Positions 44,214 to 56,048 of a stretch of 64,000 nt of DNA are shown here, piece after piece. The first letter of the stretch is position 1, and each line of letters begins with the position of its first letter. This DNA is from Avena insularis (lineage: Eukaryota > Streptophyta > Magnoliopsida > Poales > Poaceae), in the NCBI GenBank assembly GCA_023614405.1, contig CM042694.1, positions 129,523,711 to 129,587,710 of the forward strand. Reading direction: 5' to 3'. Below the pieces are notes generated by a model. The model did not search any database, was not told the DNA's origin, and was given only the letters and a program-made list of their open reading frames with translations. The translations under genes were made by a program, and so were the position numbers.

Positions 44214-45505
44214 TGAAAGGGCATTTATGCCCTTCCTATTATTTTGATGTTTGTTGACAACACTTGGATAGGTTAATCTGTTGTTAAATGTTGCAGGAGA
44301 TATCAGATAGTTGAGAGTTGTTGCCTTAAGGAAAAGAGCTCCCCTGGATCCTGTCTGTGCTAAGAAACCTGTCCCAACCGGACTGTCCGGCTGATCTTCA
44401 CCGGAGTGTCCGCCAGATCGTCTCGGTTGGATCCGTTCGGACTTTCCGCCCCTGGGATGTGGGCGTCTTTCCTGGACATTCAGAACACCATATCGGACTC
44501 CTCACGGACACGATCCGGAATCTGGCCGGAATCTTCTCTGGCCGAAGTGTCCGGTGTGTTTACCTCGGAGTGTCCAGCCCTAGGGGCTTATCGATCTTCC
44601 TGGACATTCAGAATGCCTCATCAGACTCCTCTCGGACTCGGTGCGGACACAGGCCAGAAACTTTGCCAGGCCGGAGTATCCGGCGGGTGTCAACCGGAGT
44701 GTCCGGCTGGGCCAGACTGTCCGGCTTGTATTTGCCGGACTGTCCGGTGTAAGTGGCTCCCAACGGCTCTAATTCCAGGGGCCCTATAAATAGGCCCCTT
44801 CTTCTACCTTGGAAGCTGTCTTCAAGAAAAGCATCACCATTTGAGCCACCAAATCCACAAGAACTCTTCACTCAACCATCCAAAGTCGTTGATCTTTGGA
44901 GAATCGAAGGAGGAGGCCTTGATCTACTACTTCACCAAGAGAGATTTCCATTTCCCCCTCATTCACTTGAGGGCCCCTTGTTCTAGGGTTTTCTTAGAAA
45001 CCCTAGCTTGTGATTTGGTCTTACAAGCTTGTCTTTGATTGTTTGACTGCTTGCTTGTATTCGGGAGCCTCCAATTAGGTTGTGGATGTGTGCCTCGAAC
45101 TTGTTGTAAAGGTGTCGGCTTCGACCTTGAAGGTTGCCATTATAGTGGAAGGTGATTCGAACCCTTTGGGGTGAGGTTCATCGGAGAACAAGGGAGGCCT
45201 CTTGTGGCGTTGGTGGTTTGATACCACCCCCTCTCCAAACATAGACATACTTCCCCTCAAAATGAAGGAACTACGAGAAACAAATCCTTGTGTCTCCGAG
45301 CGCTCCACTTTGGTTACCTCTATCCTTTACCGCACTTTACATCTCTAGTTCTTGCATAGTTCTATACTAGTTGACATATAGGTAAATTCACCTTAGTTGC
45401 ATAATCTAGAGAATTTACCTTTTGTGTCGAACCCTAATTCGATTAAGAGTAAAATTTGGAGTAGCACCTATTCACCCCCCTCTAGGTGCCCATACGATCC
45501 TTTCA
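44214..45505 (+). repeat. 5' LTR of element E
   Basis: A 1292-bp LTR. The U3 part at about 44380-44750 is packed with CCGGA/TGTCCGG motifs. The TATA box sits in a palindrome at 44778-44798. It differs from the 3' LTR by a few substitutions and one indel-rich stretch at about 44411-44425. Confidence 0.95.
44778..44798 (+). promoter_or_regulatory. TATA box of E LTR inside an inverted repeat
   Basis: CTATAAATA is flanked by GGGGCC on the left and GGCCCC on the right. The same arrangement occurs at 55306-55326 in the 3' LTR. It is the probable core promoter of the element. Confidence 0.7.
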
Positions 45506-45507
45506 AT

Positions 45508-45520
45508 TGGTATCAGAGCC
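45508..45520 (+). other. Primer-binding site of element E (tRNA-iMet)
   Basis: TGGTATCAGAGCC lies three bases after the LTR end, a full match to the usual Copia PBS. Confidence 0.93.
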
Positions 45521-45556
45521 TCGGCTCTTTATTCGGGCTTAACCGCCTAAGAGATT

Positions 45557-48050
45557 ATGGCCACCACCGGGGAAGGAGAAAGTGAGGATAGCCATTCGGT
45601 GACCAGGGTAGATCTCAAGAAGTTGGAAACAAGCTTGAGCTCTACCTTGGGCAACGAGATCCAACAATTGCGTCAACTCGTTGAGCAACTTGTTAAGGAC
45701 AAGCAAACCTCACCTCCTCCCTCTCCAGATGAAACACCACCTAACCCAAAGGCTAAGCCCTTGGAGGAGGTGGCGGGGGATGAACATAATTCCACTAACT
45801 CCACCACCAAAAAGGGTGATGGGAAAGAAGAGTTCCATGCGGTCCCCGGATGGTACTCTCCTGACCCTCCTATCCCACATCCACATATAAATAATAGAGG
45901 AGACCCACCTAAGTTATCTGCACATTCCTTTGCTCAATGGCAAGTTTTAATGAAATCTCATGTGCGCAGCTCTTGCATTGATTTGTGGAACATTATTGAA
46001 GAAGGACTCAAAATTGAGGATCCAACCAACTTGACTAGAAGAGAAGTGGTCAGTAGCCAACTCAATGTGACTGCCTTGCACATGATTCAACTTGGTGTAG
46101 GGCCAAAGGATTTTCCCCACATTGAGCATTACAACACCGCCAAGGAAGCTTGGGATGCTCTCATTGACTTGTTTGTTGTAGCGAGAGTATGAGAAGAAAT
46201 AGATATGATGCCTTAAGCAATGAGGCCGAAGGGTTCTTCATGAAGGATGGTGAGGATCATGAAGACATGTACCGAAGACTCAAATCCACAGCCACCGCCT
46301 TTAGGAATGTTGGTGCCTCTCACATTGACGATGCTTGGATCAAGAGGAAGTATGTGAGTGCACTCATGCCTTTTGAGCCTACTGACTTGAAGAGTCTCCA
46401 AGGAAGACATAATTACCATCTCATGACCTCCAATGAAGTGATGCAAGAGATGGTTGCCTTCAAGGTCGCTGCCAAGAATGCCAAAGACGCCCGCGCTCGT
46501 GCCATTGGAATGAATAGCGGTGTCAATCTTGCCTTGAAGGCCAAGGTTGTGGAATATGATGAAGATGAAGGAAGTGATGAGGGACTTTCAATGAGCCACT
46601 CCGAAGATGTCAAGGTAGCTCATGGTGAATACATGGCCTTCTATGCAAGAAACTTTTGGAAAGATCCCGCCAAAGCCAAGATGGAAATGCAACGAAGAAA
46701 CAACACCAATGGAAGAAGAGATAGTGGTTCCAAGTTGAGAACGTGCTTCAACTGTGGTGACCGCTATCACTTCGTTGCAGCTTGTCCCTATGAGAAAAGA
46801 GAAGATCATGGTGGTAAACTTGTGTTGAAGAAGACCTCCAAAGCTCCTTACAAGAAACCTTTCGTCAAGAGGAACACAACCAACAAGAAGCCGGGAGAAA
46901 TTTCTTTGATCACACATGAAGAGTTCTCCTCCGATGATGATGAAGAAGAGGAAATGAGGATACACCAAATGGTGTGGCGGCTCTTGCCACCACCTATACT
47001 CCTTCATTCTCACTCTTCGACTCTCCAAATGAGAACCTCTCCAACAAGAACGTCACTTGTCTTATGGCAAGAGGAACGAAGGTATTATCATCATCACACT
47101 CCACTTCTTTAATCAATGATGATTTTGATGATGAGTTATCTCTTGAGGTCAAAAAGGAACTAGTTGCTTTTGATGTGTTCATGAATAACTTGCAAGGGGA
47201 ACACAAGAAGCATGTTGTGGACCTCTTAAATCAACTTTCACACACACAAGAACTTCTAGATGAGAGGTGTCAATTAGGAAGAGAGCACATGATTGAGATA
47301 GAAGCTCTTAATAATGCTCTAGAAGAAGAACAAGAAACTAGAATATCTCTTGAAACCAAACTAGAGGGCCTTGATGGTGCTAATGATCACATTATTAATA
47401 AACTCATCAAGAAACATGATCATGCTATTGCTAAATACAAAAAGGCTAAAAAGGATAAGATTGAGTTTGGTGTTGTTCATGGAAAACTTGCCGAGGATTT
47501 TAGGACACTTGACAAGCCTCACAAGGCCTTGGAAAGTGAACTATTGTCACTCACAAAGTCTCATGAAAAGCTTCAAACTCAATTGATCAATACTCCCTCA
47601 CCTAGTACATTCATTCCTTCTAGTTGTACAAATACTCTTGAAGAACATGCTAGGTTGAAGAAGAAGCTAGCTAAGACCTCCTTTCCCAAAGGAAACAAGT
47701 CTATTGATGATCTCTTAAACAAGCAAAGGTCAAATGGTGAAAAAGGGGGCATTGGGTTTGTCTCTATCGCCAAGAAGAATAAGAACAACAACAAGAAGAA
47801 GGCCAAGCCCGCCCAAGAAAAGAACAAGGTCATTGTGGGAAGTAAGACCACAAGTGGAAAAACTATGTCTCATGATGACTGTGCGGGAAGTGCTAACCCT
47901 CACTATGTCTTAATGCGTGATTATTATGGTGATGTGTATGCAAAATATGTGGGCCCTTTTGATGGTTATATTGCATGGTCTATTTGGGTTCCCAAGACCC
48001 TTGTTTCTAACAAAAGAGGACCCATTGAAAAATGGGTACCTAAGAACTAG
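45557..48050 (+). pseudogene. Element E gag, broken by frameshifts
   Basis: The ATG at 45557 starts MATTGEGESEDS and is followed by a coiled-coil-like segment and a capsid-like domain. The frame changes near 46190: the ORF ends TGA at 46190-46192 and the next frame starts at 46189. That frame (46189-47112) continues the capsid part (RKYVSALMPFEPTDLKSLQG) and carries the zinc knuckle CFNCGDRYHFVAACPY near 46745-46790. A third frame (46974-48050) encodes a long Lys/Glu-rich coiled-coil region ending KKNKNNNKKKAKP. The product would form the virus-like particle; here it cannot be made as one chain. Confidence 0.85.
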
Positions 48051-48055
48051 TTTGA

Positions 48056-51000
48056 TCTTTTGTAGACCTATGCTTAGGAGGTCAAAATGGGTGCTTGATA
48101 GTGGATGCACAAGTCATATGACCGGAAGCGCGTCTAGTGTCAAGGAATTGAGACCAAATGTTGATCAAATATCCGTTACATATGCCGACAAGTCAAAATC
48201 TAAGGTAATGGGTTTCAGCAAAGTTGTGGTTGCACACGATATCACTCTCGTGGACGTCATGCTTGTTGAGACCCTTGGGTATAATCCGTGCTCTAGGAAA
48301 GATGGGTTTTTCCGTCTTTATTGATGTTGATATTGTGATCCTCTTGTGGAGCAAGTCTCTAAAGGTTGCTTTCATTGGGTACGTCGAAGATGACTTGTAT
48401 GTGGTGGACTTCTCGGGGAAAACCACAACTAGTCCGATGTGCCTATTCAGAAAAGCCGACGTGGGTTGGATATGGCATCGCCGCCTAGCCCATGTCAACA
48501 TGAGAACTTTGCAAAGCCTTCACAAGGATGGTCATATTGTTGGACTAAAAGAAAATGTTTGCTTTGCCAAAGATCGTGTTTGCAGGGCATGTGTAGAAGG
48601 AAAAATGCATGACTCTCCCCACAAGCCAAAGAACTACATCAAGTCAAAGAGGATCTTGGAGCTCCTTCATGTGGATCTCTTTGGTCCTCCCGCTCATGCA
48701 AGCCTTGGTGGGAAGAAATATTGTCTGGTAATTGTTGATGACTACTCAAGATACACTTGGGTATATTTCTTCAAGCTAAAAAGTGAGACCCAAGAGAACT
48801 TCATTGACTTCATCAACATGGCTCAACGCCAACACAATGTCCCGATATTGACAATAAGAAGTGACAACGGTACCGAATTCAAGAACTACACATTGAATGG
48901 ATTTCTTAGTGATGAGGGAATAAAACATCAATATTCCGCTGCATATACCCCTCAACAAAATGGTGTAGCTGAGAGGAAGAACCGGACTCTTATTGCTATG
49001 GCAAGGACCATGTTGGCGGAGTTTAAGTCTCCATACAATTTTTGGGCTGAAGCCATCTCCACCGCATGCCATGCTTCCAACCGTCTCTATCTCCACAAAG
49101 AATTGGTCAAGACCCCTTATGAGATACTTACCGGTAACAAGCCCAACGTCTCATACTTTCAGGTGTTCGGTTGTAAGTGCTTCTATCATATTAAGGGTAT
49201 TCGTTTGTCCAAGTTTGATTCCAAAGCATTAGAGGGTATTTTTGTTGGTTATGGTCTCGAATCCCACGCTTATAGAGTCTATGACATGCTCTTTGGAGTT
49301 GTCATAGAATCTTGTAGTGTGGTGTTTGAAGAGTATGATGTTCCCCAAGCGGGACGTGTTGATGTTTGTGATGTAGATGATGAAATGCCTCAGGAAGCCA
49401 TAGGAAGAATGGGTGCGGGCTTCATCTGTCCTATTGAGGAACCCCTTATGGCGGATCGAGAAGAACTATGCTCTACTCAAGTGGAGCCCTCATCTTCACA
49501 ACATCCACAAGCTCCGATCGAAGGGGACAATGACCCACACCAAGAACAAGTTGTGGACCCTCAACCCACTGATCAAGAAGATGCCTCCAACCAAGAAGTG
49601 ACTGAGTCTCCGTTTGCTAGAATGTCCAGTGGTGCTAAGGCCATTACACAAGGAAGATCTGTACAAACTGCCATAAGAACAACCGAATACCTAGCCAGTC
49701 GAGGGCTTGATCAAGACCTAGGTCAATCTCTGCCTCCTGTAGAAGAGGATATCTCCAATGATGATCAAGGTCAAGTTGATGGTCATGACGAGGACCAATA
49801 TGATGAAGTGATTCTCACAAGAAACAACAAGGAAATCGAAACTCGTCGCCAAGCTAGAATGGATAGAATTTTGGAATTAAGAGACCACACTCTTGAGAAT
49901 GTGGTAGGAGATGTAAGAAGAGGGATATCTACTCGAGCACAATTGAAGAACTTTGGTGAGCACCAAGCACACATTTCCATGGTGGAACCAAAGAAAGTAT
50001 GGGAAGCTCTTGAAGATTCGGATTGGTTGGATGCAATGCACAAAGAGCTCAACAACTTTGAGAGAAACAAAGTATGGAAGTTAGTGGAGAAGCCAAAAGA
50101 TTGCCGCAATGTCATAGGCACCAAGTGGATTTTCAAGAACAAGCAAGATGAGCATGGAATTGTGATAAGGAACAAGGCAAGATTGGTTGCACAAGGGTTC
50201 TCTCAAATTGAGGGCATTGATTATGGAGAGACTTATGTACCTGTGGCTCGTCTTGAGTCCATCCGTATCCTTCTTGCTTATGCGGCTCATCATAAATTTA
50301 AACTACAACAAATGGATGTAGAAAGTGCATTTCTTAATGGTCCATTGCATGAGTAGGTATATGTGAAACAACCCCCGGGGTTTGAGGATCCCAACTTCCC
50401 AAACCACGTCTACAAACTTGATAAGGAACTCTATGGGCTCAAACAAGCCCCACGCACGTGGTATGAGCACCTTAGAGAGTTGTTGTTAGATCGTGGGTTT
50501 GAGGTTGGGAAAATCGATCCCACTCTTTTTACTAAGAAGGTCAATGGGGAACTTTTTGTATGCCAAATCTATGTAGATGATATTATCTTTGGCTCATCTA
50601 ACAAACCTTTTAATGATGATGAATTCTCAAAGCTTATGACTGACAGGTTCAGGATGTCTATGATGGGAGAATTGAGAGTTTTTCTTGGCTTTGAGATCAA
50701 GCAAGTAAGAGGAGGAACATTCTTCAACCAAGCCAAGTATACTCAAGATATGCTCAAAAGATTCAACATGAAAGACCTAAATGGAGCTCCCAATCCCATG
50801 GCAACAAAGACTCATCTTGAACTAAATCCAAATGGTAAAGATGTGGATCAAAAGGTATATCGATCCATGATTGGCTCTTTGCTTTACCTTTGTGCATCTA
50901 GACCTGATATTTTGTTGAGTGTAGGAGTGTGTGCAAGATATCAAGCGGCTCCTAAAGAAAGCCATTTGATGGTGGTCAAGAGAATCTTTCGATATTTGGT

Positions 51001-51526
51001 TCATACCCCAAACTATGGTATTTGGTATCCTAGGGGCTCAACTTTCTCTCTTTGTGGGTACACGGATTCGGATTGGGCTGGTGACAAGGATGATAGAAAA
51101 TCAACCTCCGGGGCTTGCCAATTCCGTGGGAGGTCTTTGGTGTGTTGGTCTTCTAAGAAGCAAAATTGTATATCCCTTTTCACCGCCGAAGCCGAGTATG
51201 TGGCAGCTGCTAGTGCTTGTACACAATTGCTATGGATGAGGCAAACTTTAAAGGAATACGGTGTCCATTGTGACAAAGTGCCTCTTCTATGTGACAATGA
51301 AAGTGCTATCAAGATTGCATATAACCCAGTGGATCATACAAGGACAAAGCATATTGAGATTCGTCATCACTTCATTAGAGATCATATTGCCCGAGGTGAT
51401 ATTGAGCTATCATATGTGTCAACCAAAGACCAACTTGCTGACATTTTCACGAAGCCACTTGATGAAGCAAGATTTTGTTATTTGAGGAATGAACTAAATA
51501 TCATGGATTCTAGGAGCTTGACTTGA
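48056..51526 (+). pseudogene. Element E pol (protease, integrase, RT, RNase H) with one internal TAG
   Basis: The protease motif DSGCTSHMTG is at about 48098-48127, in a frame that shifts near 48224-48310. The main frame, 48224 to 51526, then has the integrase zinc region (WHRRLAHVN ... [10 protein letters not shown]), core motifs ([29 protein letters not shown]), the RT ([28 protein letters not shown] at 50570-50581) and RNase H (DSDWAGDKDDRKSTSG, AEAEYVAA, ending at TGA 51524-51526). A single TAG at 50354-50356 interrupts the RT, and the same frame resumes directly. Apart from this and the protease shift, it is nearly intact. Confidence 0.93.
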
Positions 51527-52261
51527 TTACCTTGCATATTCACCTATGTCTTGACCCATATTTGGTGTAGGTGCAGGCATGGAGATAGGGGGAGTGCGGT
51601 CCTAATACATTGGACTATCCCTCCCCCATAATGCCAACATTAATAAATTCAATACTATTAATATCATTTTGTGATATGTGAGTTTTAGTGATGAGTAGTG
51701 GTTATGAACCCAAGGATAATTCTTCGCGGTGTCATGCCTCAAACTCTTACATGATGGCCTTGGCCATCACCCTCTTCTTATTGAAGAATTGGTTCTTGGT
51801 CCGTTTGATTTGGAACTTAATTTGACTTTTTCTTGAAAATCAATGTTTTCTTGGTTCTTCACAGTACATCATCTGAATCCCAGGCCTTTCCTCATCTCTA
51901 AACATGCTCCTCTAGCCACACATTTGTCCACTACTTGAAACTTGGGGTTTTGGTCGCGGGGAGGCTGGACTGTCCGCCCTGAACCAACCGGAGTATCTGG
52001 CCAGACCGGACTCTCCGCTTGATTCACTCCGGACACTCCGGTGAATATCACCCGGACACTCCGGCCCCGGCAGTTTCCAAATCATAATAGGGGGTCGAGG
52101 AGAAGTGGACGGTTCAGTCCTCCTTCTTCCCCCCGACTCCCTCTTGCTCTCTGCCTGCTGCCCCCGACCAAGGACTCCACCGGGAGGGCTCCTCCACCCC
52201 GGATCCAGCCGTTGCCGTCGGCCATTCTCTTCCCTTTGCCGCTGGGATCCATTCCCCTCCG
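51527..52261 (+). other. Element E interval between pol and ORF3
   Basis: About 735 bp. The first ~350 bp are AT-rich without coding signal. At about 51960-52080 the CCGGA/TGTCCGG-type motifs of the LTR recur, before a Pro/Arg-rich GC stretch (52100-52260) with overlapping open frames on both strands and no domain. Confidence 0.6.
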
Positions 52262-54256
52262 GTGAAGGACACCATGGATGCTGGTATAGTGCCCCTCCCC
52301 TTCCCATACCTAGGGTTTGATCTAGATGAACTTTTGGGGGCTATGTCTCACCTAGATCCATGGATACATCATATAGCGTGCAATACTAGTCCTGGTAGTG
52401 GTCCTAGAAATCCCGATCTGCAATGGTTGAACACACTCGAACTGCCCCTAAAGTCATCAAGACTCCAGCCGGAATGTCCGGCGTGTACGGGCCGGACACT
52501 TCGGTCCGACCGGAATGTCCGGTTATTACGCACCGGAATGTCTGGTCATGGCGGAGTCTCCGGGATGATTTTTCCGGACAGTCCGGGTGTTTTCTGCCAG
52601 TTCAGCTCCTGCATTACTTTGACTACTACTACATGTTTGTATCTTCTGGACAAGTGTGCTTACCCCATATGCTATCCTTCTACTCTGATCTCACAGATGG
52701 TTCTCGTCCTCGCCGGCCTCGGGCTGCTAAGCAGGCACATCCTCGCAGGTTCCGTGATGAAGAGTTTGACGTTCATGTAGATCCTTCTATGGTGAGACGG
52801 AAATTTTCGTGACCGTGCTGCAGCAAAACAGGAAAAAATCAGAAAACTGAAAAGGGATGAAGCCAAGCGCATGAGGTTTGAAGCATTGACCACTCTGACA
52901 GATTTGGGTACCAAGGAGTTTGTGGAGATGAGAGTCCAGTAGTTCTACTCTCTGCCTCGCACCGTGGATGATGATAAACCACGGAGAAATGAACAAGCCC
53001 TACTTTTCTCTGAGGTGTTTTGTGGGTTCAGGACTGCTGTGTGCCCCATGCAGTGGTTGGATCTCGAGAAGCTCCAAGCACACAAGTACTTTGAGGACGC
53101 TCTGTGGGTGACAGAGAAGATGGGGCTGCACACCATCTTTCAAGTAAAAGAAGACTATAATGTTGAGTTGGTCCAGCAATTCTATGCTACAGTGGTCTTT
53201 GGGGACACTACGGATATTCCCCTTGAGTGGATCTCTAGCACTACTAGGTGCCGCTCCAGCATGGCTCAGTTTGCACAGATTCTTGGATTGCCTTTCAATC
53301 CCAATGCTCCCAGTGGTCTCATAATGCATGTTCATGGTCAGGCATATGACAAGCAGAGGTTGGCCCCAATCTACTCTCAGAATGGTGTGGCTGGCCAAAC
53401 CATCAACATCAAGCTCATCTACAACATTACGCTTGCATGTTTCGCCATACACTCACTCCCAAGGCGGGCAACAAGGATGAGATGAGAGGTGCAGAAATCA
53501 ATCTTATGGCACATGCTCACTCTGTGTATACTCATGGTCCTGACCACCAAGGTGGTGCTATTGATGTCATGGATTTCATCTATCAGGACTTGTACAAGTG
53601 CATCACTGACAAGAAGTGCCCTCTGTTTGCTCCCTATGTGATGAAGCTCATTGCTGCTCAGGCTCCAGCAACTCCATTGCTCTACACTGATCTTGTTCCA
53701 CACCTTCCTGCCAAGCTACAGAGGAAGGCTGCCCCCACCACCAAGGCTCCTCGTGGCTACCCCCCTGCTCAGGACATATTTGAGGATGATGTGACGGATG
53801 CAGATGATTCTGACAGTGATGATGAGGAGGTACCGGAGGCTGTGACCCGTGGCCCTCGCATGAAGCTGCCAGCAATGCATATCGCTTCACCACCTCTAAG
53901 GAGGAAGTACACAAGAAGGTGAAGAAGGCCTCCTGGTGGAAGAAGCTTCTCCTATGCCAGAACATTGACATTCGCCATGGACAGTATGAGGCATACAAGG
54001 CTAACAGGAATATCATGAAGGAACTCAAGCGGATCAACCAGTCCATGGATGTTGATCCCTCTCAGCAACAGGCATCAGATGGCACTCTTTCCTACGGTCA
54101 CTAGAGTCAGGGTCATGTGGACTGGTCCATGTTTGAGGACGTGACTTCTTCTTCTCACCCTCACGGTCAGAGCTCGACTCAGGGTGATCATCAGGGTGAG
54201 GATGACGACGAGGATGAGGATGAGGAGGAGGATGCCGACTACGACTTCAGTGGCTA
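52262..54256 (+). pseudogene. Element E extra ORF3 (envelope-position gene, plant transposon protein-like)
   Basis: A chain of plus-strand frames: 52262-52780, 52964-53485, 53437-53922, 53919-54104 and a short tail to a TAG at 54254-54256. The middle part (ALLFSEVFCGFRTAVCPMQW, KYFEDALWVTEKMGLHTIF, VQQFYATVVFGD, FAQILGLPF) looks like the 'putative plant transposon protein' domain I recall from Pfam, found downstream of pol in such elements. The end is acidic (DADDSDSDDEE, then EDDDEDEDEEEDA-like). I see no clear signal peptide or fusion peptide, so calling it an envelope gene would be by position only. Frameshifts near 52790-52960, 53440-53490 and 53920 break it. Confidence 0.6.
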
Positions 54257-54716
54257 GAGTTGGCTTTGGGGACGTTTTAGTTGTGCTCTTTTCCCTTTTT
54301 GGCATCTCGATGCCAAAGGGGGAGAAGCAACCCCTTTATTAGATTGTTGCCGGGATTTGCATGGGTACACGAGTGCTTCACGTTATTTCGATTTGCCTCT
54401 TTGAAGCCTCGTGTTTGTTATCTTACTTTACTTGTTTGAGTACTATGTTGTGTTGAACTCAGTTGTGTGTTGTGACATGCTTACCCGGTTTTGTTAAACG
54501 ACTTTGTTATGCCTAGCTTATCATTCTAGTGGTTATTATCATGTCATACCTTGTTAGCTACAAAACCTAGTGAGGTTGTGATCCTAGGGTGTGTGATTGT
54601 CTTAAAACGCAAAGCTAAAATGGTCACACATCTAGGGGAGCCTCACTATTTTTTGTATATCTCCTATTGTGAATTTTATTACCTATCCTGTCTGCAAATC
54701 CTTGGGTTGTCATCAA
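54257..54716 (+). other. Element E 3' untranslated region
   Basis: About 460 bp of AT-rich sequence with no ORF of note. It leads to the PPT. Confidence 0.6.
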
Positions 54717-54735
54717 ACACCAAAAAGGGGGAGAC
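54717..54735 (+). other. Polypurine tract of element E
   Basis: AACACCAAAAAGGGGGAGAC-type tract directly before the LTR; its purine run AAAAAGGGGGAGA is typical for SIRE-like elements. A second AAAGGGGGAGAAG tract lies upstream at about 54315-54327. Confidence 0.85.
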
Positions 54736-56043
54736 TGAAAGGGCATTTATGACCTTATTATTATTTTGATGTTTGTTGACAACACTTGGATAGGTTAATC
54801 TGTTGTTAAATGTTGCAGGAGATATCAGATAGTTGAGAGTTGTTGCCTTAAGGAAAAGAGCTCCCCTGGATCCTATCTGTGCTAAGAAACCTGTCCCAAC
54901 CGGACTGTCCGGCTGATCTTCACCAGAGTGTCCGCCCCTGGCCGGACTGTCCGGTTGGATCCGTCCGGACTTTCCGCCCCTGGGATGTGGGCGTCTTTCC
55001 TGGACATTCAGAACACCATATCGGACTCCTCACGGACACGGTCTGGAATCTGGCCGGAATCTTCTCTGGCCGGAGGGTCCGGTGTGTTTGCCTTGGAGTG
55101 TCCGACCCTGGGGGCTTATCGATCTTCCTGGACATTCAGAATGCCTCATCGGACTCCTCCCGGACTCGGTGCGGACACAGGCTGGAAACTTTGCCAGGCC
55201 GGAGTATCCGGCGGGTGTCAACTGGAGTGTCCGGCTGGGCCAGACTGTCCGGCTTGTATTTGCCGGACTGTCAGGTGTAAGTGGCTCCCAACGACTCTAA
55301 TTCTAGGGGCCCTATAAATAGGCCCCTTCTTCTACCTTGGAAGCTGCTCGTCCAGTTCAAGAAAAGCATCACCATTTGAGCCACCAAATCCACAAGAACT
55401 CTTCACTCAACCATCCAAAGTCGTTGATCTTTGGAGAATCGAAGGAGGAGGCCTTGATCTACTACTTCACCAAGAGAGATTTTCATTTCCCCCTCATTCA
55501 CTTGAGGGCCCCTTGTTCTAGGGTTTCCTTGGAAACCCTAGCTTGTGATTTGGTCTTACAAGCTTGTCTTTGATTGTTTGACAACTTGCTTGTATTCGGG
55601 AGCCTCCAATTAGGTTGTGGATGTGTGCCTCAAACTTGTTGTAAAGGTGTCGGCTTCCACCTCGAAGGTTTACGTTATAGTGGAAGGTGAATCGAACCCT
55701 TTGGGGTGAGGTTCATCGGAGAACAAGGGAGGCCTATCGTGGTGTTGGTGGTTTGATACCACCCCCTCTCCAAACGTAGACGTACTTCCCCTCAAAAGGA
55801 AGGAACTACGGGAAACAAATCCTTGTGTCTCTGAGCGCTCCACTTTGGTTACCTCTATCCTTTACCGCACTTTACATCTCTAGTTCTTGCATAGTTCTGT
55901 ACTAGTTGACATATAGGTAAATTCAGCTTAGTTGCATAATCTAGAGAATTTACCTTTTGTGTCAAACCCTAATTCGATTAAGAGTAAAATTTGGAGTAGC
56001 ACCTATTCACCCTCCCCCTCTAGGTGCCCATACGATCCTTTCA
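54736..56043 (+). repeat. 3' LTR of element E
   Basis: A 1308-bp repeat of 44214-45505, ending CCTTTCA at 56043, with the TATA palindrome at 55306-55326. Confidence 0.95.
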
Positions 56044-56048
56044 CTCTT
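56044..56048. repeat. Right target-site duplication of E (CTCTT)
   Basis: It matches 44209-44213. Confidence 0.95.

Larger units (their letters stand above)
44214..56043 (+). mobile_element. Element E: Ty1/Copia SIRE/Maximus-like retrotransposon with extra 3' ORF
   Basis: An 11.8-kb element with LTRs 44214-45505 and 54736-56043, a perfect tRNA-iMet PBS, a PPT and TSD CTCTT. LTRs begin TGAAAGG and end CCTTTCA, a 7-bp inverted terminal repeat. Gag and pol are on the plus strand in Copia order (protease, integrase, RT, RNase H), and a 3-kb region with an extra ORF follows pol, as in SIRE/Maximus elements. It is the youngest-looking insertion in this block because it interrupts D. Pol carries one in-frame stop, while gag and ORF3 carry frameshifts. 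Confidence 0.96.
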
